Assembly: GCA_902612965.1 (NCBI GenBank)
Contig: CACMFN010000002.1
Location: forward strand, 94,456 to 158,455
Length of the DNA: 64,000 nucleotides
Reading direction: 5' to 3'
Source: an uncultured SAR116 cluster alpha proteobacterium
GTDB taxonomy: Bacteria > Pseudomonadota > Alphaproteobacteria > Puniceispirillales > GCA-002684695
Shown here: positions 44,165 through 52,859 of the stretch, piece after piece
How the letters are laid out: each line of letters opens with the position of its first letter
How positions within the stretch are numbered: the first letter of the stretch is position 1
Program-made: the position numbers and the translations under genes
The notes under the pieces: generated by a model
Told to the model about the DNA's origin: nothing
The model's database searches: none
The model's input: the letters and a program-made list of their open reading frames with translations, nothing else

Positions 44165-45043
44165 CTATTTTAAATATATACCATTCTTTATTTTTGGATT
44201 CATTTTACCTTTAATTTCAAAATGTTTTAGCAAAATACCTTCATCCAAGCAAATAACTATTGGCCCCATTCCTTGGATATAAATAACTTTTCCCGGACTA
44301 CCTTTAAATTTAGTTAGTGTTCTTTCACACGAGAAAATTCTTAATATACTCTCTTCACACAAACACCAAGCACCTGGATAAGGTTTTCCCAAAGCCCTTA
44401 CAAATAATTCAACTTCATTTGCTTTTTTTAGTGAAAAATTAATCTTCCCATCATCATCATTTCGTTGATGCCAATATTGGGCCAACTTCTCATTTTGTTT
44501 TATACCATTATTGCCTTTTGTTAACTTTCTTATTGCTTCATTAACCATCACTGGGAATAACTTATTAGCTTTAATATGAACTGTTTCTATATTATCTGTT
44601 TCGCATATTTTGAACTGTTTATCAGATAGAATAGGGCCAGTATCAATGCCTTCATCTAATAAAATCACTGAAAGACCAATTTGTTTTTCACCATTTATTA
44701 TTTGCCAATTAAGAGGTGAACCACCTCTATATTTTGGTAAGGGGCCAGCATGCAAATTAATACATCCATATCTTGGAATATCAATTACTCTTTTTTTTAA
44801 GATTTGAGAAAAACCTGCTATAATAAATACATCTGCATCAAAAGACTTTAATTTCTTTATAGATTCATTTGAATTAATACTTTCAGGTGAATAAAAATGT
44901 GATCTTTTTTTTGAAATTTTTTCTTTTAATTTTGCAACAAAACTTTTTTTTGATACAACACAAACAACATTCTTTTTGTTGTTATAGAAATTTTTAAGAA
45001 CTTCAAAACCCCTATCTCCGTTCAGAAAAATTATATATTTCAC
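44165..45043 (-). CDS. Sugar N-formyltransferase (Fmt/ArnA-N-like)
   Basis: 292 residues with GTG start at 45043. GCINLHAGPLPKYRGGSP is the core with the triad asparagine and histidine, and VILLDEGIDTGPILSDKQF holds the aspartate. The C-terminal region (FSLKKANEVELFVRALGKPY, then GAWCLCEES) resembles the Fmt/ArnA C-terminal OB-like domain. It is six bases downstream of the NAD epimerase and eight upstream of the NeuB-like gene. It probably formylates an amino sugar such as a 3- or 4-amino-deoxyhexose. Confidence 0.85.
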   Translation of the reverse strand: MKYIIFLNGDRGFEVLKNFYNNKKNVVCVVSKKSFVAKLKEKISKKRSHFYSPESINSNESIKKLKSFDADVFIIAGFSQILKKRVIDIPRYGCINLHAGPLPKYRGGSPLNWQIINGEKQIGLSVILLDEGIDTGPILSDKQFKICETDNIETVHIKANKLFPVMVNEAIRKLTKGNNGIKQNEKLAQYWHQRNDDDGKINFSLKKANEVELFVRALGKPYPGAWCLCEESILRIFSCERTLTKFKGSPGKVIYIQGMGPIVICLDEGILLKHFEIKGKMNPKIKNGIYLK

Positions 45044-45048
45044 AATAT

Positions 45049-46095
45049 CTATCTTTTTGTTTCAAAAAATTCGGGATATGATTTTGCAAAATTTTTATAC
45101 CATTCTATATAATTTTCAAAACCTATACTTAATGAATTGGTAGGGTTATAACCAATTAATTTCTTGGCTTTGTCAATGCTTAGAGTGCCTCTTTCTGGCA
45201 TTAAATTATCTCGGGGATTATATATAATATTTATGCCTGAGAAATGAGATTTTACAATATCTGCCATTTCATTTATTTTTTGAGCTTGACCATATGTTAG
45301 ATTGAAAATTTGATTTATAGACTTTTCATTGACAATTGAGAGAATAACACCTTTAACAAGATCCTCAATATATGTAAAGTCAAGAGCATCACTTCCATCT
45401 CCATTAATTGTCAGATTTTCCCCTTTTAAAGCATTTTCGATAAATGCCTGTCCGACTCTTCTACTTACACACCGTTCACCATACAAGGCTGAGGGTCTTA
45501 TAATTGTATATGGCAGATCAAAAACTTGATTATAAGCAATCACAAGTTTTTCCGCTCCATATTTCAGCGCACCATAAATTCCAATAGGATTGCAATAAGC
45601 ATCTTCTTTAACTGCAACATTATTAAAATTTCCATAAACCATAGAAGAAGAAAAAAATATTAAATGTACTCCTAAATTTCTAATGGCATCTAAAACATTT
45701 TCTAATGTTCGCATACTGTGATCAAAAGTAGAAAATGGGTCTTTGTTTGATCTATTTGCATGTGCAATTGCTGCCAAATGAACCACTGTATCTGGTTTTT
45801 CTTCTGAAATTATTTTTGAGACAGTATGATAGTCCCGTATATCATTTATTAATATCTTAACTTTTGCCTTTTTTAAAAGTCTTAACCTTTCGTTTATAAT
45901 TGATATATATAATTCAGAATTTGTATTTGAACTGTACTGACTTGTGTAATAGCCTAAACTATTTACCTGAAGTCCATCAACAACTGTAACATCCCCTCCT
46001 AGGTCAGCAATTTTTAAAGCAAGGTTATGTCCAATAAAACCAACACCTCCCATTATTAATATTCTTTTATTTTTTACATCTTCAATTGTCTTCAT
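45049..46095 (-). CDS. NAD-dependent nucleotide-sugar epimerase/dehydratase
   Basis: 348 residues from ATG 46095, which overlaps the aminotransferase stop as ATGA; ATG 46113 is less likely. RILIMGGVGFIGHNLALKIA is the cofactor loop, LIFFSSSMVYGNFNNVAVK and IYGALKYGAEKLVIAYN carry the catalytic S and Y-x-x-x-K, and IRPSALYGERCVSRRVGQ follows. It is a SDR sugar epimerase or dehydratase, and probably works with the DegT aminotransferase. Confidence 0.82.
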   Translation of the reverse strand: MKTIEDVKNKRILIMGGVGFIGHNLALKIADLGGDVTVVDGLQVNSLGYYTSQYSSNTNSELYISIINERLRLLKKAKVKILINDIRDYHTVSKIISEEKPDTVVHLAAIAHANRSNKDPFSTFDHSMRTLENVLDAIRNLGVHLIFFSSSMVYGNFNNVAVKEDAYCNPIGIYGALKYGAEKLVIAYNQVFDLPYTIIRPSALYGERCVSRRVGQAFIENALKGENLTINGDGSDALDFTYIEDLVKGVILSIVNEKSINQIFNLTYGQAQKINEMADIVKSHFSGINIIYNPRDNLMPERGTLSIDKAKKLIGYNPTNSLSIGFENYIEWYKNFAKSYPEFFETKR

Positions 46096-47237
46096 TTCAA
46101 CTCCATCAAACATTCTTTTAGTTTTAAAGAAATAAATTTCATGTGATCAATATTTAAATGTGGTCCAACTGGCAAAGCTAACATTGTGTCACTAAATTTT
46201 TCAGCATTTTTATACATGCTACTATTATAATTATATTTATTTTTATAATAAGTCATTCTTGGTACAGGCTGAGGATAATATACACTTGAGCCCACCCCTT
46301 TCTCCATTAGAGCTGTTATAATAGATGGTCTTCTATCTTTAAGTTTAGGATCAAGCAAAACTCCACAACAGTAGTGACAACTATAAATATTATTGTTTGA
46401 AGGTTGTGGTATTATTGTTATTTCCTCAATATCTTTTAAGTGATCTGCTAAAATATCAAAGTTTTCTTTTCTAGTTTTTAGAAATAAATCTAATTTTTTT
46501 ATTTGTTCAACCCCAATAGCAGCATGAATTTCACTCATTCTATAATTAAAGCCAAGCTCCACAGTGTCATAGACACCAGGAATTTTCCTATCTCCATGAG
46601 TTTTATCAACTCCAAATGCTTTTAATAAATTTAGTCTCTCTGAGAGTTTTTCATCTTTTAAAATTATCATTCCGCCCTCAGCAGTCGTAATATGCTTTAC
46701 TGGATAAAATGAAAAAACACCAGCATCACCATGTAAGCCTACATGCTTGTTATTAATGGTTGCGCCTGGGGCTAGAGCACAGTCTTCAAGAACAAAAAGT
46801 TTTTTATTATTTGCTAATAAGCAGACTTTTTCCATATCAACAGGCACGCCTAAATAATGAACTACAGCTATTGCTCGTGTGCGACTTGTGATTTTTTTCT
46901 CTATATCTTCGATTTTTATATTTCCAGTGTTTTCGTCTGCATCAACAAATATTGGTTTAGCTCCAGTCAACTCAACAGCATGTGCTGTAGCAATATGGGT
47001 TTGAGCTGGAACAATGACTTCGTCTCCTGGACCATATCCTAGCGCAAAATATATCAAGTGCATGCCTGCAGTACAAGATGAAACACTTACTGCATGGGGA
47101 GCATTTGTAAATTCAGCAAAACTTTTCTCAAAAAGCTTTGCTTTGGGACCATGAACTAAGATAGGACCATTTAAAACTTCTTTTACTGCCTCTTTTTCTT
47201 TTTCATCTATTAAAGGTGCTCCAAACTGTACTTTCAT
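46092..47237 (-). CDS. DegT-family sugar aminotransferase (PseC-like)
   Basis: 381 residues. NGPILVHGPKAKLFEKSFAE, AVSVSSCTAGMHLIYFALG and VFSFYPVKHITTAEGGMI (PLP lysine in P-V-K-H-I-T-T) are family signatures, and NYRMSEIHAAIGVEQIKK follows. The P-V-K-H-I-T-T-x-E-G-G form is typical of PseC and related UDP-4-amino-sugar transaminases. It acts on the 4-keto sugar likely made by the PglF-like dehydratase at 50785 (inference). Confidence 0.87.
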   Translation of the reverse strand: MKVQFGAPLIDEKEKEAVKEVLNGPILVHGPKAKLFEKSFAEFTNAPHAVSVSSCTAGMHLIYFALGYGPGDEVIVPAQTHIATAHAVELTGAKPIFVDADENTGNIKIEDIEKKITSRTRAIAVVHYLGVPVDMEKVCLLANNKKLFVLEDCALAPGATINNKHVGLHGDAGVFSFYPVKHITTAEGGMIILKDEKLSERLNLLKAFGVDKTHGDRKIPGVYDTVELGFNYRMSEIHAAIGVEQIKKLDLFLKTRKENFDILADHLKDIEEITIIPQPSNNNIYSCHYCCGVLLDPKLKDRRPSIITALMEKGVGSSVYYPQPVPRMTYYKNKYNYNSSMYKNAEKFSDTMLALPVGPHLNIDHMKFISLKLKECLMELK

Positions 47238-47245
47238 TTTATCCT

Positions 47246-48262
47246 CTAAATATATGTTTTATATTTAATTAATAGCTGTTTATTTAAATTTACTGATTGT
47301 TCAATATGTAAAGTAATTGACATACTATCTAAAATTTCTTGTATACTAATTTCAGGAGTTGCGCCATCTAAAATTGAAGAAATGAATGAGGGTATCATGT
47401 CACCTTTATGTGTTCCTGGGTAATTATCAGTTAAGTGATGAAGCTTTTGTTTTGGATCTCTTGAGTATATATAACAAGAGCCAGAATGGCTTTGAATAAA
47501 TGTACCCTTTGAACCATAAATACATAATTTATGATGGTGTGGAGTAACACTTCCAAAGTTAGAAGTTATTTTGGCAATTAATCCATTATTAAATTTTAAA
47601 AGTGATGCAACAAAATCATTATGTTTAAAGTTTTTATTAGAAGTTACAATTTTATTTGCCATAGAAAAAACTAGTTTAGGTTTTTTTTGCAAAAGCCATA
47701 TCAATAAATCAATTAAGTGTATTGCACCTCCACCAACTACTGAGTAGTAAGGTATTTTTCCTCTCCAACCATTTGTTATCTTATTAAGTCTTCCATAATC
47801 ATAATCTCCTTCAACATAATAAATTTGACCTAATTTATCTTGCTCAATATGTTCTTTTAATTCTAGAAATCTTTTTGTTTTTCTTAAAATCAAATTTGAG
47901 CTCATTTTAATATGTTTATTTTTTTTAAGATTTAAAAAAATATTTTCAAGCTCATTTTGATTTTGACAAATTGGTTTTTCAACAAAAATATGTTTGTTAT
48001 TATTAATAGCATTTATAATATGTTTGTGATGGTAGTTATCAAAAGATGCTATTGAAATTAAATTAATTTCAGGATTTGAAATTAATTTGTTTGCATCAGT
48101 TGAAATATTTTTAATATTATATTTTTTAGAAATTAAATTAACTTTTTGTTCATCAAAGTCACAAATAGAATGAACTGCACACCTTTTATCATTTTGAAAA
48201 GTTTCTAAATGTTTCTCACCAACACCTAATCCAATAATGCCAACATTTATTTGTTTACTCAT
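47246..48262 (-). CDS. Gfo/Idh/MocA-family oxidoreductase
   Basis: 338 residues from ATG 48262. VGIIGLGVGEKHLETFQND is the NAD(P) site, KHIFVEKPICQNQNELEN carries the E-K-P lysine, and GGGAIHLIDLLIWLLQKKPK has the catalytic H-x-x-D-x-x motif. A second domain spans residues 120-320. In nucleotide-sugar pathways such enzymes oxidise or reduce UDP-sugar C3 keto groups. It overlaps the cytidylyltransferase stop by eight bases and leads into the PseC-like aminotransferase. Confidence 0.85.
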   Translation of the reverse strand: MSKQINVGIIGLGVGEKHLETFQNDKRCAVHSICDFDEQKVNLISKKYNIKNISTDANKLISNPEINLISIASFDNYHHKHIINAINNNKHIFVEKPICQNQNELENIFLNLKKNKHIKMSSNLILRKTKRFLELKEHIEQDKLGQIYYVEGDYDYGRLNKITNGWRGKIPYYSVVGGGAIHLIDLLIWLLQKKPKLVFSMANKIVTSNKNFKHNDFVASLLKFNNGLIAKITSNFGSVTPHHHKLCIYGSKGTFIQSHSGSCYIYSRDPKQKLHHLTDNYPGTHKGDMIPSFISSILDGATPEISIQEILDSMSITLHIEQSVNLNKQLLIKYKTYI

Positions 48263-48932
48263 AACAATTATCAATCATAATTTTTAAAAGTCTTTCCCAG
48301 TCATGAGTTTTGTTATTAACTTTCTTTAAAAGAAAATTAATATTTTTAAAGTCTTCGTAAGTATCAATTGACATTTGAAAACTACTATAATTTTTTCTAG
48401 ATTTAAAATTTTTAATTTTATAGTTTTCTTTATAATTATAAAATCTTTTTGTAACATGTTCTTTTTCATCCACGGACAGTTTATTTTTATCTAATTCTAT
48501 AAAAACTTTGGAATTTACAACTTCTACTGATTGACCCTTCGGGTAAGTTCTGCTGAATGTGTTGGTAACAATGTCATATTCTCCACTATGGTATATTTTA
48601 ATTGCTTTATTTATTAATGACGGATCAATAAGAGGGCTATCTGCACTGATACGAACAAACTCTTTGCATTTTGTTTTAAGAATAACTCTTTTAAATCTAC
48701 TAAAAACATCTAATAAGTCGCCTCTGTAAATATTTATACCATTTGAAAAACAATATGAACTTATTTGATCATCTAAACTATCTGTTGATGTTGCTACTAT
48801 TATATCCTTAATTAATTTAGACCGTTTAATCTGATTTACAGTTCTACCTAAAACTGTTGTGCCATTTAAATCTTTTAATACTTTTTCAGGCAGTCTTTGA
48901 GAGCTCATTCTTGCTTGAATAATTGCTATCAT
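48255..48932 (-). CDS. Cytidylyltransferase of SpsF/NeuA-like family
   Basis: 225 residues. MIAIIQARMSSQRLPEKVLK (Q-A-R-M-x-S-x-R-L-P-x-K) is the CTP-binding motif, DIIVATSTDSLDDQISSY follows, and EFVRISADSPLIDPSLINK is the metal-binding region. The pattern is that of SpsF-type cytidylyltransferases. With the NeuB-like enzyme downstream, it may activate the nonulosonate as CMP. The window has a second activator at 31373. Confidence 0.82.
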   Translation of the reverse strand: MIAIIQARMSSQRLPEKVLKDLNGTTVLGRTVNQIKRSKLIKDIIVATSTDSLDDQISSYCFSNGINIYRGDLLDVFSRFKRVILKTKCKEFVRISADSPLIDPSLINKAIKIYHSGEYDIVTNTFSRTYPKGQSVEVVNSKVFIELDKNKLSVDEKEHVTKRFYNYKENYKIKNFKSRKNYSSFQMSIDTYEDFKNINFLLKKVNNKTHDWERLLKIMIDNCYE

Positions 48933-49001
48933 GGGTTTTATCTTTTATAATAATTAAAAAATATTAAAACTATGTAAATATATAAATATAACTTATCAGT
49001 T

Positions 49002-50798
49002 TTAAAATTTAATGTTTGCAAGTTCTTTATATGTCTTAGATCCTGTAATTGTACCATTATTAAGTTCATATATTCTATCACAAAATTTAAGCGTTGAAAT
49101 TCTGTGAGCAATAATAATCATAGTTATTTTACCTTTTAAATTATTAATTTCGTTCACAATCATTGTTTCAGTTTTGCTATCTACAGAACTTGTTGCTTCA
49201 TCGAGAATAAGAACATCTCTATTATGATATAAAGCCCTTGCAATAGCTACTCTTTGTCTCTGCCCACCTGAAAGTCTTGTACCTCGCTCACCAAGAAAAG
49301 TTTCAAGACCATTAGGAAGAGATTTAGCAAAAGTAGAAAGCTTAGCTTTATTTAAAGCGCTCATTACTTTATCTTTAAAGTTTGCATACTCTACACCAAG
49401 AGTAATGTTTTTTTCTAAGGTGTCATCCATTATAAAAACCTCTTGGGGAAGAAATGCTACACATGATCTCCATGTTCTCAAATTGGATTTAATTGAGCGA
49501 TCATTTAGTAAAACTTTCCCTTTGTCGGGCTTTAAAAATCCCAATATAAGATCTAATAGTGTTGATTTTCCTGAACCAGATTCACCTACTATCCCAATAC
49601 ATTCACCTTCATTGACGTTAAATGAAAGCTTATGAATTACATTAGACTTAGCTTTAGGATATCTAAATGAAATATTATCTACACTGAGTGTTAATAATTT
49701 TGTTTTTTTGTTTTCAAATATTTCTTTACTTTTTAATTCGTTAGTACTCTCTATATTTAAAATATCTTCATAAAGTCGATTTACGCCATCTCGTGCAAAC
49801 CTTATTTGACCAATGCATGTAGCAACAATATTAGCTGAAGGCAACAACCTTAAACCAGCAAATCCAAAAACTGTTACCGTAGCAATAAACTTATTTGAAT
49901 CCTGGCCTTCAATTATCATCATAGACAATACTAAAAGAAAAAGAAAAAGAATCATAACAAACTCTAAAAGATACCTAGGTGCGTTTGTAATAATGTTATG
50001 AAGTTTATTATATTTTGCCATTGTTTTAACTTCAGTTAATACGTGATTATGAAAATAGTTTTCTACATTTAGAACCCTAATTTCCTTTATACCGTCAATA
50101 GCTTGTTGAATACCTTGGACACTTTTAGATTGTGCTTTATTTACAACCTCACCATACTTTGGCAATTTTGATCTAAAAAATTTATCGTATAAAAAAATGG
50201 TAACCAAAAGAAGACCACAAAACAAACCTAAAGCGAAAATATTTTGGAAACCAAGGAAAACAATAATTACAAATGCTATAATTAGATCTGAAGTAACTTT
50301 TAAAAATGGATAAACAACAAAAAATGTAAATTGAGAAACTAAGTTGTTTATGTTGTAAATAAAATCTGAAGAATTTCTGTTCATAATTTGTATTAATGGA
50401 AAATTAATATAAGAAGTAAGTAAATGTGATTTAATTTTAATCTCTCTTCCATATGCAAACTGTAAGATAATAAAATGTATAAATATTGATGCGAACGCCT
50501 TTATTAAAAATATAAATATTAAAACAGATCCTAAATAGATTAATAGATGTTCTTTTTGTATGTTTTCTATGTTTAAAAAAAATAAATTAATTCCTTTATC
50601 GTTTCCTGTGATAATTCCAATGTACGGACCAATTAGACTTAACCCAATAAGATCTAATATTCCTGATGCAAGGAATATTAAAACCATCCATGGAACTTTT
50701 TTAAAATCTGAACCTAGTAAAAATTTTATTTGATAAAAGTAATTATCATTCTTAATATAATTTTTTGGGAAAATTTCTTTTATATCATTTTTTAGCAT
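49002..50798 (-). CDS. ABC transporter, fused permease and ATPase (PglK/MsbA-like flippase)
   Basis: 598 residues from ATG 50798 (14-base overlap with the upstream gene; GTG 50843 also open). Six transmembrane helices lie in the first 350 residues. The ATPase has Walker A GESGSGKST near 405, signature LSGGQRQRVAIARALY near 510 and Walker B VLILDEATSSVDS near 529. Single-chain exporters of this type, next to a PglF-like dehydratase, flip undecaprenyl-linked oligosaccharide in N-glycan pathways. It could instead export lipid-linked intermediates of another kind. Confidence 0.85.
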   Translation of the reverse strand: MLKNDIKEIFPKNYIKNDNYFYQIKFLLGSDFKKVPWMVLIFLASGILDLIGLSLIGPYIGIITGNDKGINLFFLNIENIQKEHLLIYLGSVLIFIFLIKAFASIFIHFIILQFAYGREIKIKSHLLTSYINFPLIQIMNRNSSDFIYNINNLVSQFTFFVVYPFLKVTSDLIIAFVIIVFLGFQNIFALGLFCGLLLVTIFLYDKFFRSKLPKYGEVVNKAQSKSVQGIQQAIDGIKEIRVLNVENYFHNHVLTEVKTMAKYNKLHNIITNAPRYLLEFVMILFLFLLVLSMMIIEGQDSNKFIATVTVFGFAGLRLLPSANIVATCIGQIRFARDGVNRLYEDILNIESTNELKSKEIFENKKTKLLTLSVDNISFRYPKAKSNVIHKLSFNVNEGECIGIVGESGSGKSTLLDLILGFLKPDKGKVLLNDRSIKSNLRTWRSCVAFLPQEVFIMDDTLEKNITLGVEYANFKDKVMSALNKAKLSTFAKSLPNGLETFLGERGTRLSGGQRQRVAIARALYHNRDVLILDEATSSVDSKTETMIVNEINNLKGKITMIIIAHRISTLKFCDRIYELNNGTITGSKTYKELANIKF

Positions 50799-52764
50799 AA
50801 AATATATCACTATTGTCACAATTAGGACTATAGTTATCCACACCAGTCATTAAAATTTCTCTTGTTTTTTTTAAATTTTCCTTATTAAGATTTTCAGAAA
50901 ATTCTGATATTAAATTTTCAATTTTATCCCAATTCATAAACCTGTCATTAACTTGAAAAATTTTTGGATGAATAGTGTTGTCGAAGTTTTTTTCTACCAT
51001 TAACTCCTCATACAATTTTTCACCTTTTTTTAGTCCTGAGATTTTAATTTCAATATCCCCAATTGAAGTGTTTGGAAGTCTAGGTATCTGACCTGTTAAT
51101 CTTATCATTTTAATTGCTAGATCAATAATTTTTACAGGCTCACCCATATCAAGTACATAAACACTTCCACTACTACCAATTGCACTAGCTTGGATTACAA
51201 GTTGTGATGCTTCAGTTATTGTCATAAAATATCTTTTTACCTCTGGATCAGTTACTGTTACAGGACCTCCATTTTGAATTTGTTCTTTGAATAAAGGTAA
51301 AACTGATCCGCTTGACCCCAAAACATTGCCAAACCTTACTACTTTAAAATTAGTATTATTATCATTTTTTTGTTTTTGTCTATCAGCTAAAGCTTGAATG
51401 GCCTGTTCTGCAAATCTTTTTGTTGCGCCCATTGTATTAGTAGGTCTCACAGCCTTGTCTGTGGAAATTAAAACAAAATTTTTTACATTTGCTTTTATAG
51501 CTGCTTCTGCACAATAGATAGTGCCTATTATATTATTCTTAAAACCCTCTATGATGTTTTTTTCAACCAAACTTACATGCTTATAAGCTGCAGCATGGTA
51601 TATAGTTTGAACATTGAAATAATTACAAATTTCAAAAACTTTATCTTTATTAGTAACAGATCCTAAAATTGGAACTATATTTGAGTTATCTAAATTACAT
51701 TTAGATGTTAATTCTCTCTCAATTTCGTATAAAAAAAACTCATTTTTCTCAAAAAGAATTAGTTTTTTAGGATTTATCATACTTATTTGTCTACAGAGTT
51801 CTGAACCTATTGACCCACCAGCACCAGTAACCATAACCACTTTATCTTTTATATTTTTTTTCATAAGGTCATAGTTTGGCAAAATTGTTTCACGTCCAAG
51901 AACCTCTTCAATACTGATTGGTTTAAGATCATTTATTGAAATTTTATCATTTGCTAATTTAGATAAAGGTTCCATTAATCTAACTTTGACTGGATAGTTT
52001 GTTAGGTAGATAATTAGATTATTTCTTTCTATTTCCGATAATGAGGGAATTGCAACCATAATTTCAGAGACATTAAATTTTTTAATTATTTTGTCTAAGT
52101 TTTTAATTGAGTAAATTTTTAGGTTAAGAATCTGCTTTCCATGCAATGACAGGTTATCATCTATAAATCCAAGTGGTTTTAATTCACGACTAAATTGAAG
52201 TGCAGTAGCTAATTCAATTCCTGCGTTCCCAGCGCCATAAATTAAAATATTTTTCTTCTCAGCAAAGTCGATAATACTCTCTTCTATGGCCCAAAACATC
52301 TGTCTAACTATTATTCTTAAGCCACCTATGAATAAAAGTGTTACAAACCAGTTTATAAGACTTAGAACTAATAAACCACTAAAGTATTTACTTACTTGGT
52401 AAATATTTCCATCATCATGATAAATTAAAACTGAATCAGGTACATCAACGCCTATAATGTATCCAATTAATGCCCATAAAGTAATATAAACTGTAACTGC
52501 AATAAAAATATTCATTGAAGCTTTAAAGCCAATGTATCTTACAACAGCGTGATATAAACCATAGAAATAAAAAATTGGTATTGCTATTAAAGGTGAAAAA
52601 TACATCAAGTTTTGATAACCATAATCTGGAAACACAAAAGCTGCTTGCCTAAGAGAGTACGAAATGATAATGGCACAGCATAATAAAAATGCATCTATAA
52701 AGACTAATATAGACTGTTTTTTAAATCGAGATAAGTTAAGTAATTTTTTTAAGGCTGAAGTCAT
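50785..52764 (-). CDS. Membrane-bound UDP-HexNAc 4,6-dehydratase (PglF/WbpM/CapD-like)
   Basis: 659 residues from ATG 52764. The N-terminal third holds about four transmembrane helices (LVFIDAFLLCCAIIISYSLR onward). A CoA-binding-like domain has ILIYGAGNAGIELATALQ near residue 176. The catalytic domain has VVMVTGAGGSIGSELCRQIS, LISTDKAVRPTNTMGATKRF (T-D-K...M-x-x-x-K in place of Y-x-x-x-K, as in PglF/FlaA1) and VRFGNVLGSSGSVLPLF. It converts UDP-GlcNAc to a 4-keto-6-deoxy sugar. The first gene of the 20-kb modification block. Confidence 0.9.
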   Translation of the reverse strand: MTSALKKLLNLSRFKKQSILVFIDAFLLCCAIIISYSLRQAAFVFPDYGYQNLMYFSPLIAIPIFYFYGLYHAVVRYIGFKASMNIFIAVTVYITLWALIGYIIGVDVPDSVLIYHDDGNIYQVSKYFSGLLVLSLINWFVTLLFIGGLRIIVRQMFWAIEESIIDFAEKKNILIYGAGNAGIELATALQFSRELKPLGFIDDNLSLHGKQILNLKIYSIKNLDKIIKKFNVSEIMVAIPSLSEIERNNLIIYLTNYPVKVRLMEPLSKLANDKISINDLKPISIEEVLGRETILPNYDLMKKNIKDKVVMVTGAGGSIGSELCRQISMINPKKLILFEKNEFFLYEIERELTSKCNLDNSNIVPILGSVTNKDKVFEICNYFNVQTIYHAAAYKHVSLVEKNIIEGFKNNIIGTIYCAEAAIKANVKNFVLISTDKAVRPTNTMGATKRFAEQAIQALADRQKQKNDNNTNFKVVRFGNVLGSSGSVLPLFKEQIQNGGPVTVTDPEVKRYFMTITEASQLVIQASAIGSSGSVYVLDMGEPVKIIDLAIKMIRLTGQIPRLPNTSIGDIEIKISGLKKGEKLYEELMVEKNFDNTIHPKIFQVNDRFMNWDKIENLISEFSENLNKENLKKTREILMTGVDNYSPNCDNSDIFYAKK

Positions 52765-52786
52765 CACAAGTCATATTAATCATTGG

Positions 52787-52859
52787 AAATTTAAGTTATT
52801 AAAATTTGAATAATAGTTAATTAATTTTAAATAATTTATAAATATTAAATTTAAGTTAT
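52787..52859. repeat. Pair of 13-base direct repeats
   Basis: AAATTTAAGTTAT occurs at 52787-52799 and again at 52847-52859, 60 bases apart, spanning the 83-base gap upstream of the PglF-like gene; the second copy overlaps the stop of the preceding gene. The copies are A/T-only except for one G. The placement, at the only real break between the export block and the modification block, would suit a regulator site, but chance is likely in such A/T-rich DNA. Confidence 0.25.
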
